Assembly: GCA_017480495.1 (NCBI GenBank)
Contig: JAFVAQ010000027.1
Location: 1-64,000, forward strand
Reading direction: 5' to 3'
DNA from: Eubacterium sp.
Lineage (GTDB): Bacteria; Bacillota; Clostridia; Lachnospirales; Lachnospiraceae
Length of the DNA stretch: 64,000 nt
Part shown: one piece after another, positions 16,337-24,560 of the stretch
Numbering within the stretch: the stretch's first letter is position 1
Layout: the number at the start of each line of letters is the position of its first letter
Notes under the pieces: generated by a model
Database searches by the model: none
What the model saw: the letters and a program-made list of their open reading frames with translations, nothing else
Told to the model about the DNA's origin: nothing
Made by a program: the position numbers and the translations under genes

Positions 16337-17161
16337 ATGATATTGAATAACAAGATGACGGTAATAGTAGATAATACTCCTTATAACGGATTAAGTGGTG
16401 AGTGGGGACTATCTATTCTGGTGGAACATGATGGAAAGAATATTCTGGTAGATGCTGGTGCGTCAGATCTCTTTGTTAAAAATATGAAAAAACTTGGGAA
16501 GAATATTCAGGATATAGATTTTGGTGTTCTGAGTCATGCGCATTATGATCACGCTAATGGAATCCCGAGATTTTTAGAAGAGAATAAAAAGGCAATGTTC
16601 TATCTGAGAGAAACTACAGCCGAGAACTGCTATGCGAAGAAATTCATTTTTAGGAAATATATTGGAATTCCGAAGAAGATGACAAAGAATTATGCGAATA
16701 GGCTCAAGTTTGTATCCGGAGACTATAAGCTCTGTGAAGGTGCATATCTTATACCTCATAAAACTAAAGGCCTTGAGAAAATAGGAAAACGTGAGATGAT
16801 GTATCTTAAAACGAGTGAAGGCTGGAAACCGGATAACTTCTCACATGAACAGAGCTTGGTATTTGAAACTGACAAGGGACTTGTAATTATTAATAGCTGC
16901 TCTCACGGAGGAGCTGTCAATATAATAAATGAGGTGAAGCGGACATTTCCGGATAAACATATCTATGGCTTGATCGGCGGTTTCCATCTTTTTAATAAGT
17001 CCGAAGAAGAAGTAAGAAATGTAGCTCGAAATATCCTGGATACAGGAATCGATTATGTATGTACTGGCCACTGTACTAAGGACAGAGCCTATGGAATAAT
17101 GAAAGAGATATTAGGTGACAGACTCCAACAGCTTCATGTTGGTCTTATAGTGGAATTTTGA
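16337..17161 (+). CDS. MBL-fold metallo-hydrolase
   Basis: 274 residues. The di-metal motif SHAHYDHANG supplies H67, H69, D71 and H72; later ligands are in NSCSHGG and the C-terminal CTGHC. The 7,8-dihydropterin-6-methyl-4-(beta-D-ribofuranosyl)aminobenzene-phosphate synthase branch has this shape. Substrate cannot be assigned. ATG at 16337 is preceded by AGAAGGTGG; GTG at 16331 and TTG at 16343 are alternatives. Confidence 0.82.
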   Translation: MILNNKMTVIVDNTPYNGLSGEWGLSILVEHDGKNILVDAGASDLFVKNMKKLGKNIQDIDFGVLSHAHYDHANGIPRFLEENKKAMFYLRETTAENCYAKKFIFRKYIGIPKKMTKNYANRLKFVSGDYKLCEGAYLIPHKTKGLEKIGKREMMYLKTSEGWKPDNFSHEQSLVFETDKGLVIINSCSHGGAVNIINEVKRTFPDKHIYGLIGGFHLFNKSEEEVRNVARNILDTGIDYVCTGHCTKDRAYGIMKEILGDRLQQLHVGLIVEF

Positions 17162-17181
17162 CACGGCATGAGACTTAGTTT

Positions 17182-17865
17182 TTATTTTTGGTTATGCTTC
17201 ATTTTCTGCCAGTTTATATATCCATATAGATCATTTATCAGGAAGCATATAAAGCATATGACCATTGGAAGGTAGAATATATGTTCCATAGAAGCAAGTG
17301 ACCACAGGATGATTAGTATTATATCGTTGGCAGCGTAAAAAAGAGCATAGTAAGGACTTCTCATCAAGGTGAGTGCTGAGGCCATGAAGCTTGTTGTGAT
17401 TGATACTGTTGAAGGAATCATATTTGGAGTATTAAGTCTCTTCAATATGAAATAAAATATAGCTGTAACAATAAAGGCAAGGGAAGAAAGAATAGTCCAT
17501 AGTTTTGGAGAGGTATGTCTAACGCGTACTTCTCCATTTTTATATGGATTTCGTATCCATGTGACTACCGCACCTGCAGCTATAGGAGCGGTCATTCCAA
17601 GATAGGTTATCATCTCGCCGTAGTATCTGAATTTAAATGAGACAATACCGTAGAAGAGTGAAAAAACAACGGTTAGTACCTGACCGAGTACATCTCCTTT
17701 TGCCACAAAGATTAATGCAGTGACGCCGATTAATGAAGCTACGAGAGTGTATGTATTTCGCTCAGTAAAAATAAAATATGAGATTAGAATTGCTATGACA
17801 CATACTCCCCACAGGAGTATTTCATACCATTTTAATCGTTTGATAGAGTCTAGTATATTCATCAC
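17182..17865 (-). CDS. pnuC: Nicotinamide riboside/mononucleotide transporter PnuC
   Basis: 227-residue membrane protein with seven to eight helices. Family features include LRRLKWYEILLWG-like entry, GDVLGQVLTVVFSLFYG, the TWIRNPYKN loop and the C-terminal ICFLINDLYGYINW. PnuC proteins facilitate vitamin B3-type precursor uptake, with trapping by phosphorylation inside the cell. It is encoded opposite to its neighbours and preceded by a structured leader, so it is probably controlled by attenuation. Other Pnu branches take thiamine or riboflavin, so ligand specificity is not certain. Confidence 0.85.
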   Translation of the reverse strand: MMNILDSIKRLKWYEILLWGVCVIAILISYFIFTERNTYTLVASLIGVTALIFVAKGDVLGQVLTVVFSLFYGIVSFKFRYYGEMITYLGMTAPIAAGAVVTWIRNPYKNGEVRVRHTSPKLWTILSSLAFIVTAIFYFILKRLNTPNMIPSTVSITTSFMASALTLMRSPYYALFYAANDIILIILWSLASMEHIFYLPMVICFICFLINDLYGYINWQKMKHNQK

Positions 17866-17894
17866 CGTGTTCTCCGTAAAATGTTCATAAAAGT

Positions 17895-17980
17895 AAAAAA
17901 CATCCGCATAACTGCAGCTTCTAAGACCTAACGCTTACAGTTGTGCGAATGCAAAAGCATTCTGTTACCCGGTGGCAACA
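17895..17980 (-). promoter_or_regulatory. Structured leader/attenuator of pnuC
   Basis: Reading leftwards there are three consecutive hairpins: TGTTGCC/GGGTAACA (17980-17963), GAATGC-TTTT-GCATTC (17962-17947) and a 10-bp stem with one mismatch (17947-17938 with 17914-17905) holding a 23-nt loop. The third is followed after GATG by six T (17900-17895), the layout of an intrinsic terminator inside the leader. That suggests transcription attenuation or a riboswitch. I could not match it to TPP, FMN or preQ1 consensus sequences. Confidence 0.55.
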
Positions 17981-18005
17981 TCTACATATTTTTTTAACTT
18001 TGATA

Positions 18006-18034
18006 ATACTATCAGAGCAGAGTAATTAAGTCAA
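18006..18034 (-). promoter_or_regulatory. Promoter of pnuC
   Basis: On the minus strand TTGACT (18034-18029) and TAGTAT (18011-18006) are 17 bp apart. This gives a leader of about 130 nt. Confidence 0.5.
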
Positions 18035-18058
18035 CATTTTCAATATTATAAGCAAAAA

Positions 18059-18118
18059 CACATTGACAAATATCTATGTATGATATATATTACAACACAT
18101 AGATAAATATCAATGTGA
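18059..18118 (+). promoter_or_regulatory. ArsR promoter with nested operator palindromes
   Basis: TTGACA at 18063-18068 and TATATT at 18086-18091 are 17 bp apart. Two nested dyads surround the -10 region: TATCTATGT / ACATAGATA (18071-18079, 18097-18105) and the outer CACATTGA / TCAATGTG (18059-18066, about 18111-18118). The arrangement suits an autorepressing ArsR dimer pair. Confidence 0.7.
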
Positions 18119-18128
18119 GGTGAACGAT

Positions 18129-18434
18129 ATGATAGAAATGGATGTAGCTTTAGTTTGTAAGGCACTTGGAGATTCTAATAGGCTCGAGATAGTAAAGATG
18201 ATCTCAGATGGAGAAAAATGTGGATGTAAGATTCTGGAGAAGTTCAGTATCACTCAGCCAACACTTTCTCATCACATGAAGATTCTTGTGGAGTCAGGTC
18301 TTGTGAATGACAGAAAGGAAGGCAAGTGGCATTATTATTCAGTTAATAAAGAGGTTATGACTGAATTCTGTGTATTCATTCACGGTCTTTGCAAGGGTGC
18401 AACGGAGAATGAATCTACAAAAAAATGCTGCTAA
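18129..18434 (+). CDS. ArsR/SmtB family transcriptional regulator
   Basis: 101-residue winged-helix repressor. The alpha3 metal site is GEKCGCKILE (C31, C33), like the CxC site of ArsR arsenite and SmtB-type sensors. The recognition helix is ITQPTLSHHMKIL. The tail ends KKCC, giving two further thiols. ATG at 18129 follows GAGGTG; the GTG at 18120 is rejected. It precedes a short-chain dehydrogenase rather than arsenic efflux genes, so the natural inducer is doubtful; arsenite or another thiophilic ion are guesses. Confidence 0.88.
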   Translation: MIEMDVALVCKALGDSNRLEIVKMISDGEKCGCKILEKFSITQPTLSHHMKILVESGLVNDRKEGKWHYYSVNKEVMTEFCVFIHGLCKGATENESTKKCC

Positions 18435-18463
18435 ATAGGTATAATGAACAGGAGTTAATGAAA

Positions 18464-19204
18464 ATGGATGATATGATGAGTTTTAAGGATAAGGTTTACA
18501 TAATCTCTGGCTCTGCATCAGGTATTGGAAAAAGCTGTTCTGAAATGCTTATCCAATCTGAAGCCATTGTAATAGGGATTGATAAACAAGAGAGTAGTGA
18601 AGTAAGTCCGTTATATACCCATTATCAGGTTGACATAACTAATGAAAATGATATTGAAAATGTTTTAAATGAAGTTGTAGAAAAGTTTGGAAGAATAGAT
18701 GGACTTGTTAATGCTGCAGGAAGATGGGGAAATAGTAAGCCTTTTTATGAAATAGAAACTGCTGATTGGGAGAATGTTCTTTCAGTCAATCTTACTGGAA
18801 TGTATATTTTGTCAAAGTATGTATCCCGTGTTATGATTCCGCAGAAACAAGGAAGAATCGTTAATATAAGCTGTATCAGATCTTCGATATTCAGAAACAA
18901 TATGACTGACTATGCAGCATCAAAGGGTGGTGTTACGTCGCTTACTTCAGCTATGGCACTGGATCTGGCTCCTTATAATATACAGGTAAATTCAGTGGCT
19001 CCCGGATTTACATATACCGGGATGACAAAGGCATCCTTTGATAATGAAGAAGTGAGAATACAGTCTGAAGCGCTCATTCCTGAAGGAAGACTTGGAATGC
19101 CGGAGGATATTTCAAAGGTTGTAATGTTCCTGCTATCCGATATGGCTGACTACATTAATGGAACTTGTGTACTTGCAGATGGTGGATATCATATTCAGAA
19201 ATAA
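18464..19204 (+). CDS. Short-chain dehydrogenase/reductase (SDR)
   Basis: About 246 residues, classical SDR. The cofactor glycine motif is SGSASGIGKS, the NAAGR motif matches NNAG, the active-site serine lies in ISCIRSS, and the catalytic YxxxK is YAASK. The PG motif VAPGFTYTGM and C-terminal DGGYHI are typical of NAD(P)H oxidoreductases such as FabG-like enzymes. Substrate unknown. GGAG at 18451-18454 supports a start at 18464 (9 nt) or 18458 (3 nt). It is co-transcribed with arsR. Confidence 0.85.
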   Translation: MDDMMSFKDKVYIISGSASGIGKSCSEMLIQSEAIVIGIDKQESSEVSPLYTHYQVDITNENDIENVLNEVVEKFGRIDGLVNAAGRWGNSKPFYEIETADWENVLSVNLTGMYILSKYVSRVMIPQKQGRIVNISCIRSSIFRNNMTDYAASKGGVTSLTSAMALDLAPYNIQVNSVAPGFTYTGMTKASFDNEEVRIQSEALIPEGRLGMPEDISKVVMFLLSDMADYINGTCVLADGGYHIQK

Positions 19205-19223
19205 GTTATCGACAGAGTAATTA

Positions 19224-19769
19224 TTAATTTATTCTCTTCAGATACTCTTCAAGTGTGGCCTTGATTTCATCGGGAGAATCAGTCATTCCGCGGTCAACCC
19301 ATTTGAAAATGATATTCCATATGGCTCCAATATTAAATGCTATCAGGTAGTCGGGATCAAGATCTCCAATCATTTGGGCAAATGGATTTCCACTCAAATC
19401 AAGGGAACAGTTTAACTCCGGAATTACAACATTTAGTTTTAATAATAGCAGGTAAAGAAGATTATTCTTATGAAGCAGTTCAAGCAGTTCTCTGTTCTTA
19501 TCACAGAATTTAAAGATTACTGAAAGAGGTCCATCCGGGGATGAAGTCAGTGCAACTACATATTCATGTATCGCGTTAGTTATAATTGAATCCAGAACAT
19601 CATCTTTTGAAGAAAAGTTATTATAAAATGTTTTTCTTTCCAGAGGTGTTTCCAAAACTATCTGCTTTACAGATATCTCAGAATAAGGGTGATCCTGCAT
19701 TAGCTTAAGTAATGCATCGGTGATCTCTTTTTTTGATCGTATGGAAGAGGGATTTGAAGACTTATTCAT
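19224..19769 (-). CDS. TetR/AcrR family regulator
   Basis: 181 residues. N-terminal helix-turn-helix (SKKEITDALLKLMQDHPYSE ... VKQIVLETPLERKTFYNNF) and a C-terminal helical domain resembling the DhaS-like TetR group. ATG at 19769 has GGAG 6 nt upstream; the track-leading TTG at 19781 overlaps that ribosome site. Transcribed divergently from the HXXEE gene, which it probably regulates through the dyad at 19914-19929. Confidence 0.85.
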   Translation of the reverse strand: MNKSSNPSSIRSKKEITDALLKLMQDHPYSEISVKQIVLETPLERKTFYNNFSSKDDVLDSIITNAIHEYVVALTSSPDGPLSVIFKFCDKNRELLELLHKNNLLYLLLLKLNVVIPELNCSLDLSGNPFAQMIGDLDPDYLIAFNIGAIWNIIFKWVDRGMTDSPDEIKATLEEYLKRIN

Positions 19770-19913
19770 AACATACTCCAATTTGATTTAGTTATTAGTA
19801 GATTACAGTAAACATTTGTGCATGATCTGAACTTACACAGATTCGCAAGATTGAGTAACTTTCTCTGGAAGCGTTTACGGAAATACCAATCAAGAGTATC
19901 ATAAAGATGCAAG

Positions 19914-19929
19914 TTACACAAGTGTGTAA
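19914..19929. promoter_or_regulatory. Candidate TetR operator
   Basis: TTACACA-AG-TGTGTAA is a perfect 7-bp dyad in the divergent region, 12 bp before the HXXEE start. A related half-site (CTTACACAG) occurs near 19833. Confidence 0.55.
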
Positions 19930-19941
19930 TTGGAGGGCTTT

Positions 19942-20463
19942 ATGAAAGAATTCATTTTACTTTTACCTATTATATTTATATTTCATGATATGGAGGAAAT
20001 TGTTGGGCTTGAATGGTTCTTCAGGAGAAATCCGGATCTATATGATAGATTTCCGAGAGTTATGAAGGCCTATCGGAACTTTAAGACGGAAGGCTTTGCA
20101 GCGGCTGTTTATGAAGAGTTTATTCCATTTTTTGGGGTGAGCCTACTGGCATATTATTTTCCAAATAAGGTGTTCATTTCTATGTGGTACGGACTGTTCC
20201 TTGCACTTTCGGGACATTTCATAATTCATATTGGACAAACTATTTATCTAAAGAAATATATCCCAAGTTTTGTTACTAGTCTTATATGTTTACCGGCCTG
20301 CGTGAATATTCTTCTCAGATGTACGAGGACAATGACTTTTGATACGGTAACAATTCTTATCATAATTGTGAGTATTCTTCTTATGATGCTTAATCTGAAA
20401 ATGGCTCATATGCTGTCTCATTTTGTGAATGGCAGGATGTATGTTGAAGAAAATGTTGGATAA
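19942..20463 (+). CDS. HXXEE domain-containing membrane protein
   Basis: 173 residues with five or so hydrophobic helices. The defining motif HDMEE (H15 to E19) sits in the first helix. The conserved motif suggests a membrane metal-dependent activity, but the function of this family is unknown. GGAGG lies 7 nt before the ATG. Controlled probably by the divergent TetR gene. Confidence 0.8.
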   Translation: MKEFILLLPIIFIFHDMEEIVGLEWFFRRNPDLYDRFPRVMKAYRNFKTEGFAAAVYEEFIPFFGVSLLAYYFPNKVFISMWYGLFLALSGHFIIHIGQTIYLKKYIPSFVTSLICLPACVNILLRCTRTMTFDTVTILIIIVSILLMMLNLKMAHMLSHFVNGRMYVEENVG

Positions 20464-20560
20464 AGTTTTGAAGAATAGAGATATGAAAATGTTATAGAAA
20501 AAAACATGTACTAATTGAAATGTGACGAGGTAGAGAGAGGAGAAGGGGATAGTAATAGAC

Positions 20561-20609
20561 TTCAACTCTTCTTAAAGTGACAAAAAAATCGAGATTAAGA
20601 AGAGTTGAA
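20561..20609. repeat. 15-bp perfect inverted repeat with 19-nt loop
   Basis: The arm at 20561-20575 (TTCAACTCTTCTTAA) is the exact reverse complement of 20595-20609. It is stronger than needed for a terminator and lacks a following T run, though CATATTTTCC comes after it. It may be a bidirectional terminator-like hairpin or a remnant of a small mobile element. Confidence 0.6.
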
Positions 20610-20641
20610 ACATATTTTCCTTCTTTGATTAAATATGCTTG

Positions 20642-20668
20642 ACCCGGCCGTTTGGGCCGGGTTTATTA
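20642..20668 (+). terminator. GC-rich terminator
   Basis: ACCCGGCC-GTTTG-GGCCGGGT, then TTATTATTT. A very stable stem in an AT-rich region, 32 bp before the creatininase-family gene. It may end HXXEE transcription or attenuate the next operon. Confidence 0.65.
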
Positions 20669-20699
20669 TTTCTCCGATAAAACTTTAGGAGGAATAAAA

Positions 20700-21557
20700 A
20701 TGAAGGATTTAAGTCTTATGACCTGGAAGGAAATCAAGGAAGTTGATAAAGACAGGAGCATAGTTTTTGCTGTTATGGCACCTATTGAAGAGCATGGCTG
20801 GCATCTGCCTTTAGCTACTGACATGGTTGAAGGAGAGTTCTGGAGCAGAAATGCAACTGAAACGCTTGAGAGAGCAATTGATGTGGATTGTTATTATCTA
20901 CCCACATTTCCGATAGCGGCTGCTTCAGTAAATGAATTCTATGGTTCATTTCACTTCAGTATGCGGACAACATATGAAGTGGCTTATGGAATAATAGATA
21001 GTCTATGCTGTATGGGATTTAAGCATGTTATAATGATTGCATCTCATGCAGATCCACAGCATCAGATTGCAGTTGAGAAGGCTGTAAGAAGAATAAATAG
21101 AAAGTACGGTATATCAGCCCTTGCTCCAATGGGGCAGATATTTATGGGAGTCGGAACTAAGCCTTCTGAGAAACTTGAAACCTTTGAGAAAGAATATCCG
21201 AATGATTTCCACGCCGGATGGATAGAGACATCGAGTCTGCTTGCGATGGATGAAGGCTATGTCAGAGAGGGGTATCAAGATTTACCAGATTCGAAAATAT
21301 CAGATAAGGATATGATTTCAAAGAAAAAGCAGCTGAAGGCTATGGGAAAGTATGGATATCTTGGATGTCCGAGAGTTTCATCGAAAGAGCTGGGAAAAGA
21401 GTTAAATGATAACTGTATTGATTCGATTGTAGATGCGGTAACTAGGTTTTATAAAAGAAATGGATATCAGAAGTATTCAGATTATTTTCTATATAAGATA
21501 CTTCCGCTGCATTTGGGATTTTTTGGAATGGTTAAAAGAAGGAAGGTGACAGGATAA
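20700..21557 (+). CDS. Creatininase family amidohydrolase
   Basis: 285 residues. The family core is visible: MAPIEEHGWHLPLATDMVEG supplies the metal ligands E, H and D, and later IASHADPQHQIAVEKAVRR and the HAGWIETS segment supply H and E. Enzymes of this family hydrolyse creatinine-like lactams or formamides, or act in cofactor synthesis (MftE); specificity is unknown. TTAGGAGG precedes the ATG at 20700. The stop overlaps the MerR start by one base. Confidence 0.82.
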   Translation: MKDLSLMTWKEIKEVDKDRSIVFAVMAPIEEHGWHLPLATDMVEGEFWSRNATETLERAIDVDCYYLPTFPIAAASVNEFYGSFHFSMRTTYEVAYGIIDSLCCMGFKHVIMIASHADPQHQIAVEKAVRRINRKYGISALAPMGQIFMGVGTKPSEKLETFEKEYPNDFHAGWIETSSLLAMDEGYVREGYQDLPDSKISDKDMISKKKQLKAMGKYGYLGCPRVSSKELGKELNDNCIDSIVDAVTRFYKRNGYQKYSDYFLYKILPLHLGFFGMVKRRKVTG

Positions 21558-22300
21558 TGTATACCAGTGGACAATTTGCAATGATTGGAAATATAGGGAG
21601 AAAAGCTCTTCGCTTATATCGTGAGGAGGGGCTGCTGGTTCCTGCTATGCAATGTGAAGAAAATGGATATTACTATTATGATGAATCACAGCTTTCGAAA
21701 CTTGCGACAATAAAACGCCTAAGGAGTATAGGGATTTCTTTATTTGAGATAAAACAGATTCTAAATGGAGAAGTGTCTGAGAAAGAGATTCTTTCGAGCA
21801 AGATTAAAGAAACTGATGACCTGCTAAGAGATATGAAGAAAATGGTCTCAGATAAGAAAATAGATGAAGTAAAAGAGGAAGCGGATAACCTTCCGATAGA
21901 ACCAGATATCAGACCTTTTGAAAGATGTGTCTGTTTATATTTTGATGAAAATGTTGAACTTGAGAAACTTGGAATATCTGTTGGGAAGCTATACGAAGCG
22001 GCGGCTCGTAAAGGCGTCGAAGCGGCAGGAAGCCATTTTGTAAGATATGATGGATTAAAGGATGATGCAAGGTTTGCTATGAAAACCTGTCTTCCGGTTA
22101 AAGATTATAGTGATGAGGATACTATAGAATTATTTGAAGAAAGCTGTCTTCATATAAACTTTCAAGGTGGGTTCTCGAAAGTGTCTGAGGCACATAAGAT
22201 AATGCGCCAGTATGCGGAAGAACATTTAATAGAACTTTCGGACCGAGTATACGAAGTATATAATAAAGATATGTCGGTTGATCTATATTACGTTATATAG
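21557..22300 (+). CDS. MerR family regulator with GyrI-like effector domain
   Basis: 247 residues. An N-terminal MerR winged helix (FAMIGNIGRKALRLYREEGL with YYYYDESQLSKLATIKRL) is followed by the coiled-coil dimer helix (about 85-115) and a GyrI-like ligand domain. This architecture is that of BmrR-type multidrug or small-molecule sensors. It is translationally coupled to the creatininase gene. A 12-bp palindrome TAGGTATACCTA sits across its stop codon. Confidence 0.82.
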   Translation: MYTSGQFAMIGNIGRKALRLYREEGLLVPAMQCEENGYYYYDESQLSKLATIKRLRSIGISLFEIKQILNGEVSEKEILSSKIKETDDLLRDMKKMVSDKKIDEVKEEADNLPIEPDIRPFERCVCLYFDENVELEKLGISVGKLYEAAARKGVEAAGSHFVRYDGLKDDARFAMKTCLPVKDYSDEDTIELFEESCLHINFQGGFSKVSEAHKIMRQYAEEHLIELSDRVYEVYNKDMSVDLYYVI

Positions 22301-22356
22301 GTATACCTAAATAGATTCTTAATTGCTACTATTCATGTGTAACATTAACTGATTAA

Positions 22357-22376
22357 TACCCACAAAAAAGTGGGTA
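22357..22376. promoter_or_regulatory. Candidate HxlR operator
   Basis: TACCCAC-AAAAAA-GTGGGTA, a perfect 7-bp dyad with an A6 spacer, the shape of HxlR/YodB-type sites. It lies about 105 bp before the isochorismatase-HxlR pair. Confidence 0.6.
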
Positions 22377-22461
22377 ATGTTCAATTCCTGGAAACTGCGA
22401 TATTCTTTCGGTATAAAAACAGAAGAAGAATTTGTAAGTCATTTACAGGAGGAGAACTAAG

Positions 22462-22989
22462 ATGAAAAAAGAAGCATTACTACTGATTGATATCCAGGAT
22501 ATTTATTTCACACCAGGTCCTATGCTTCTACATAAACCAAGGTGTGCAGCCAAGAATGCGGCACGGGTTTTAGAGAAGTTCAGAACAGAGGATAAAACTG
22601 TAATCCATGTCCAGCATAACTTTAAGGTTCTGGCAGGAATTAACAGTCTTGTGAAACCGCTAGAAAGCGAGAAGATAATTCATAAGGAATACCCGAGTTC
22701 ATTTCTAGGAACTGAGCTTCATGAGTATTTGCAGGAGAATGAGATAACAGACATAGTAGTTGCTGGGATGATGTCCCACATGTGTGTAGATACGACAGTA
22801 AGAGCTTGTCAGGACTATGGATATAATGTTACTTTAATAGATGATGCCTGTACCACTATGTCACTTAAACATGATGGGAAAAAGATAGATGCTGAGACGG
22901 TACATGCTGTATATATGGCATCGCTTGCTGAGGGCTTCGCAAATGTAATTAAAACAGAGAAATACTTATCGAATATTAGGAAAAAATAG
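22462..22989 (+). CDS. Isochorismatase family cysteine hydrolase
   Basis: 175 residues. Catalytic aspartate is in LLLIDIQD (D10) and the nucleophile is C108 in MMSHMCVDTT, with the family cis-peptide just before it (VVAGMMSH). Members hydrolyse amides such as nicotinamide or peroxyureidoacrylate. GGAGGAG precedes the ATG. It lies 11 bp ahead of the HxlR gene and is probably its target. Confidence 0.85.
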   Translation: MKKEALLLIDIQDIYFTPGPMLLHKPRCAAKNAARVLEKFRTEDKTVIHVQHNFKVLAGINSLVKPLESEKIIHKEYPSSFLGTELHEYLQENEITDIVVAGMMSHMCVDTTVRACQDYGYNVTLIDDACTTMSLKHDGKKIDAETVHAVYMASLAEGFANVIKTEKYLSNIRKK

Positions 22990-23000
22990 GATGGAAAACT

Positions 23001-23435
23001 ATGAAAATAAGGGATGACTACACTTGCCCACTTGAAATAGTTCATGACATTATAAAAGGTAAATGGAAAACAATAATCTTATATCAGATGAAGGATGGTC
23101 CAAAGGGACTTGCTGAACTGGAGCGAGAGATAGAAGGTATTACGCAGAAGATGCTTCTCGAACAGCTGAAGGAACTTATTGAATTCGGTCTTGTGGAGAA
23201 GAAGTCCTTCGATGGATATCCCCTTCGCGTCGAGTATTCAATAACCGAGAGGCGTGGACGAAAGATGATTGAGGCCATAGATATCATGCAGATGGTAGGT
23301 GTGGATTATATGATCGAAAATGGAATGACTGACGCACTTATTAATAAGGGGATACTATCTGAAAATGAATTATGCAGGCTAGTGAAGGAAGCAGCTGAAG
23401 GAAATGATCCGTTGGTAGATATAAAGGGGGAATAG
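23001..23435 (+). CDS. HxlR family transcriptional regulator
   Basis: 144 residues. Winged-helix HxlR core (CPLEIVHDIIKGKWKTIILY, then LAELEREIEGITQKMLLEQL, then YSITERGRK-like). The N-terminal cysteine (C10) is in the position used for thiol sensing in YodB/HypR-type members. Located directly after the isochorismatase gene, consistent with regulation of a redox- or electrophile-responsive unit. Confidence 0.88.
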   Translation: MKIRDDYTCPLEIVHDIIKGKWKTIILYQMKDGPKGLAELEREIEGITQKMLLEQLKELIEFGLVEKKSFDGYPLRVEYSITERRGRKMIEAIDIMQMVGVDYMIENGMTDALINKGILSENELCRLVKEAAEGNDPLVDIKGE

Positions 23436-23583
23436 ACGGTAATGCCGGATAATTGCCTATATGAATGATTCTTTGATTTGATTAAGGAATTTTTCAGCAA
23501 TAGGTGTAAATGTTTGATACTTGTTCCAGATTAGATAAAGTTTTGTTTACACTGTTTTCATAAAAACGCCGTAAATACACCGT

Positions 23584-23628
23584 AAACGGATATTTTCTCT
23601 TGCGATAATCCGTTTTATATATTATAAT
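23584..23628 (+). promoter_or_regulatory. Promoter and dyad upstream of XRE-Uma2 gene
   Basis: TTGCGA (23600-23605) and TATAAT (23623-23628) are 17 bp apart. AAACGGAT (23584-23591) and ATCCGTTT (23608-23615) flank the -35 box and would suit autoregulation by the encoded HTH. Two CCGTAAA words 11 bp apart precede it. Confidence 0.6.
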
Positions 23629-23674
23629 GGATACATAGATAACGTTAAAATATAAATAGAAAGGAGTGGCTGCT

Positions 23675-24487
23675 ATGACTATCGAGGAAATGAAGCGAAG
23701 AAAAAAAGAATTAGGTTATTCATACGAAAAAATATCAGAACTCTCCGGCGTTCCGGTGGGAACTCTTCAAAAGATTTTTAGTGGTGAGACTTCTTCACCC
23801 AGATACAAAACTATCATGGCGCTCAGTGATGTTCTGGGTGATAAGGATGACATTTATGAGGCGCACGAATCAGCAGGTGCATATAATGCAATTTATATAA
23901 AAGGTCAGAAAAACGAAGCATCAACTTCTATATACGAAGGGGAAAAAACGTTGGATGATTATCTGGCTCTTCCAGAGGGAACGAGGATTGAGCTGATTGA
24001 TGGCAAATTCTATGATATGGCGGCTCCAACTACTATACACCAAAGTATAGGGTTCGAGATATGTTATTTATTCAAAAATTATGTTTCTAAAAATGGTGGA
24101 AAATGTGTTCCTTTTATAGCACCTACGGATGTTCAGTTGGACTGTGATAATAGGACTATGGTCCAGCCGGATGTATTTGTTGTATGTGACAGAAACAAGA
24201 TTACCAGAGCCAGAATTGTGGGGGCCCCTGATCTGGTTGTTGAAGTTGTTTCGCCTACAAATATGGTCACAGATGTAATGATTAAGCTTTTTAAATATAA
24301 GAATGCCGGTGTCAGAGAATACTGGATAGTATATCCTGATGAAAAAAGAGTTACAGTCTTTGATTTTGAAAAGGATATCGGGCCAAAGGATTATTCTTTC
24401 GAAGATACTATACCTGTTGCTATATGGGATGGAGACTGCAAGATAGATTTCAGTTATATCTATAGTCAGATTGAATTCATGTATTAA
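23675..24487 (+). CDS. XRE HTH domain fused to Uma2-family nuclease-like domain
   Basis: 270 residues. Residues 1-60 form a Cro/C1-type helix-turn-helix (YSYEKISELSGVPVGTLQKI). Residues about 90-260 form a Uma2 (PD-(D/E)xK) domain with PDVFVV, DLVVEVVSP and VREYWIVYPDEKRV. Uma2 domains are restriction-endonuclease-like but without assigned activity. ATG at 23675 follows AAAGGAGTGG; the GTG at 23666 overlaps this. Stand-alone gene. Confidence 0.82.
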   Translation: MTIEEMKRRKKELGYSYEKISELSGVPVGTLQKIFSGETSSPRYKTIMALSDVLGDKDDIYEAHESAGAYNAIYIKGQKNEASTSIYEGEKTLDDYLALPEGTRIELIDGKFYDMAAPTTIHQSIGFEICYLFKNYVSKNGGKCVPFIAPTDVQLDCDNRTMVQPDVFVVCDRNKITRARIVGAPDLVVEVVSPTNMVTDVMIKLFKYKNAGVREYWIVYPDEKRVTVFDFEKDIGPKDYSFEDTIPVAIWDGDCKIDFSYIYSQIEFMY

Positions 24488-24560
24488 TGTTTGTGTTGAC
24501 AGATAAAAAAATGGAGAGTATCCTAAGAACATCTTTTTAAAAATCAAGGAGTTATATTAC

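Noticed and set aside
22298..22309. TAGGTATACCTA palindrome as MerR operator
   Set aside because: It lies across the MerR stop codon with no promoter nearby; chance is likely.
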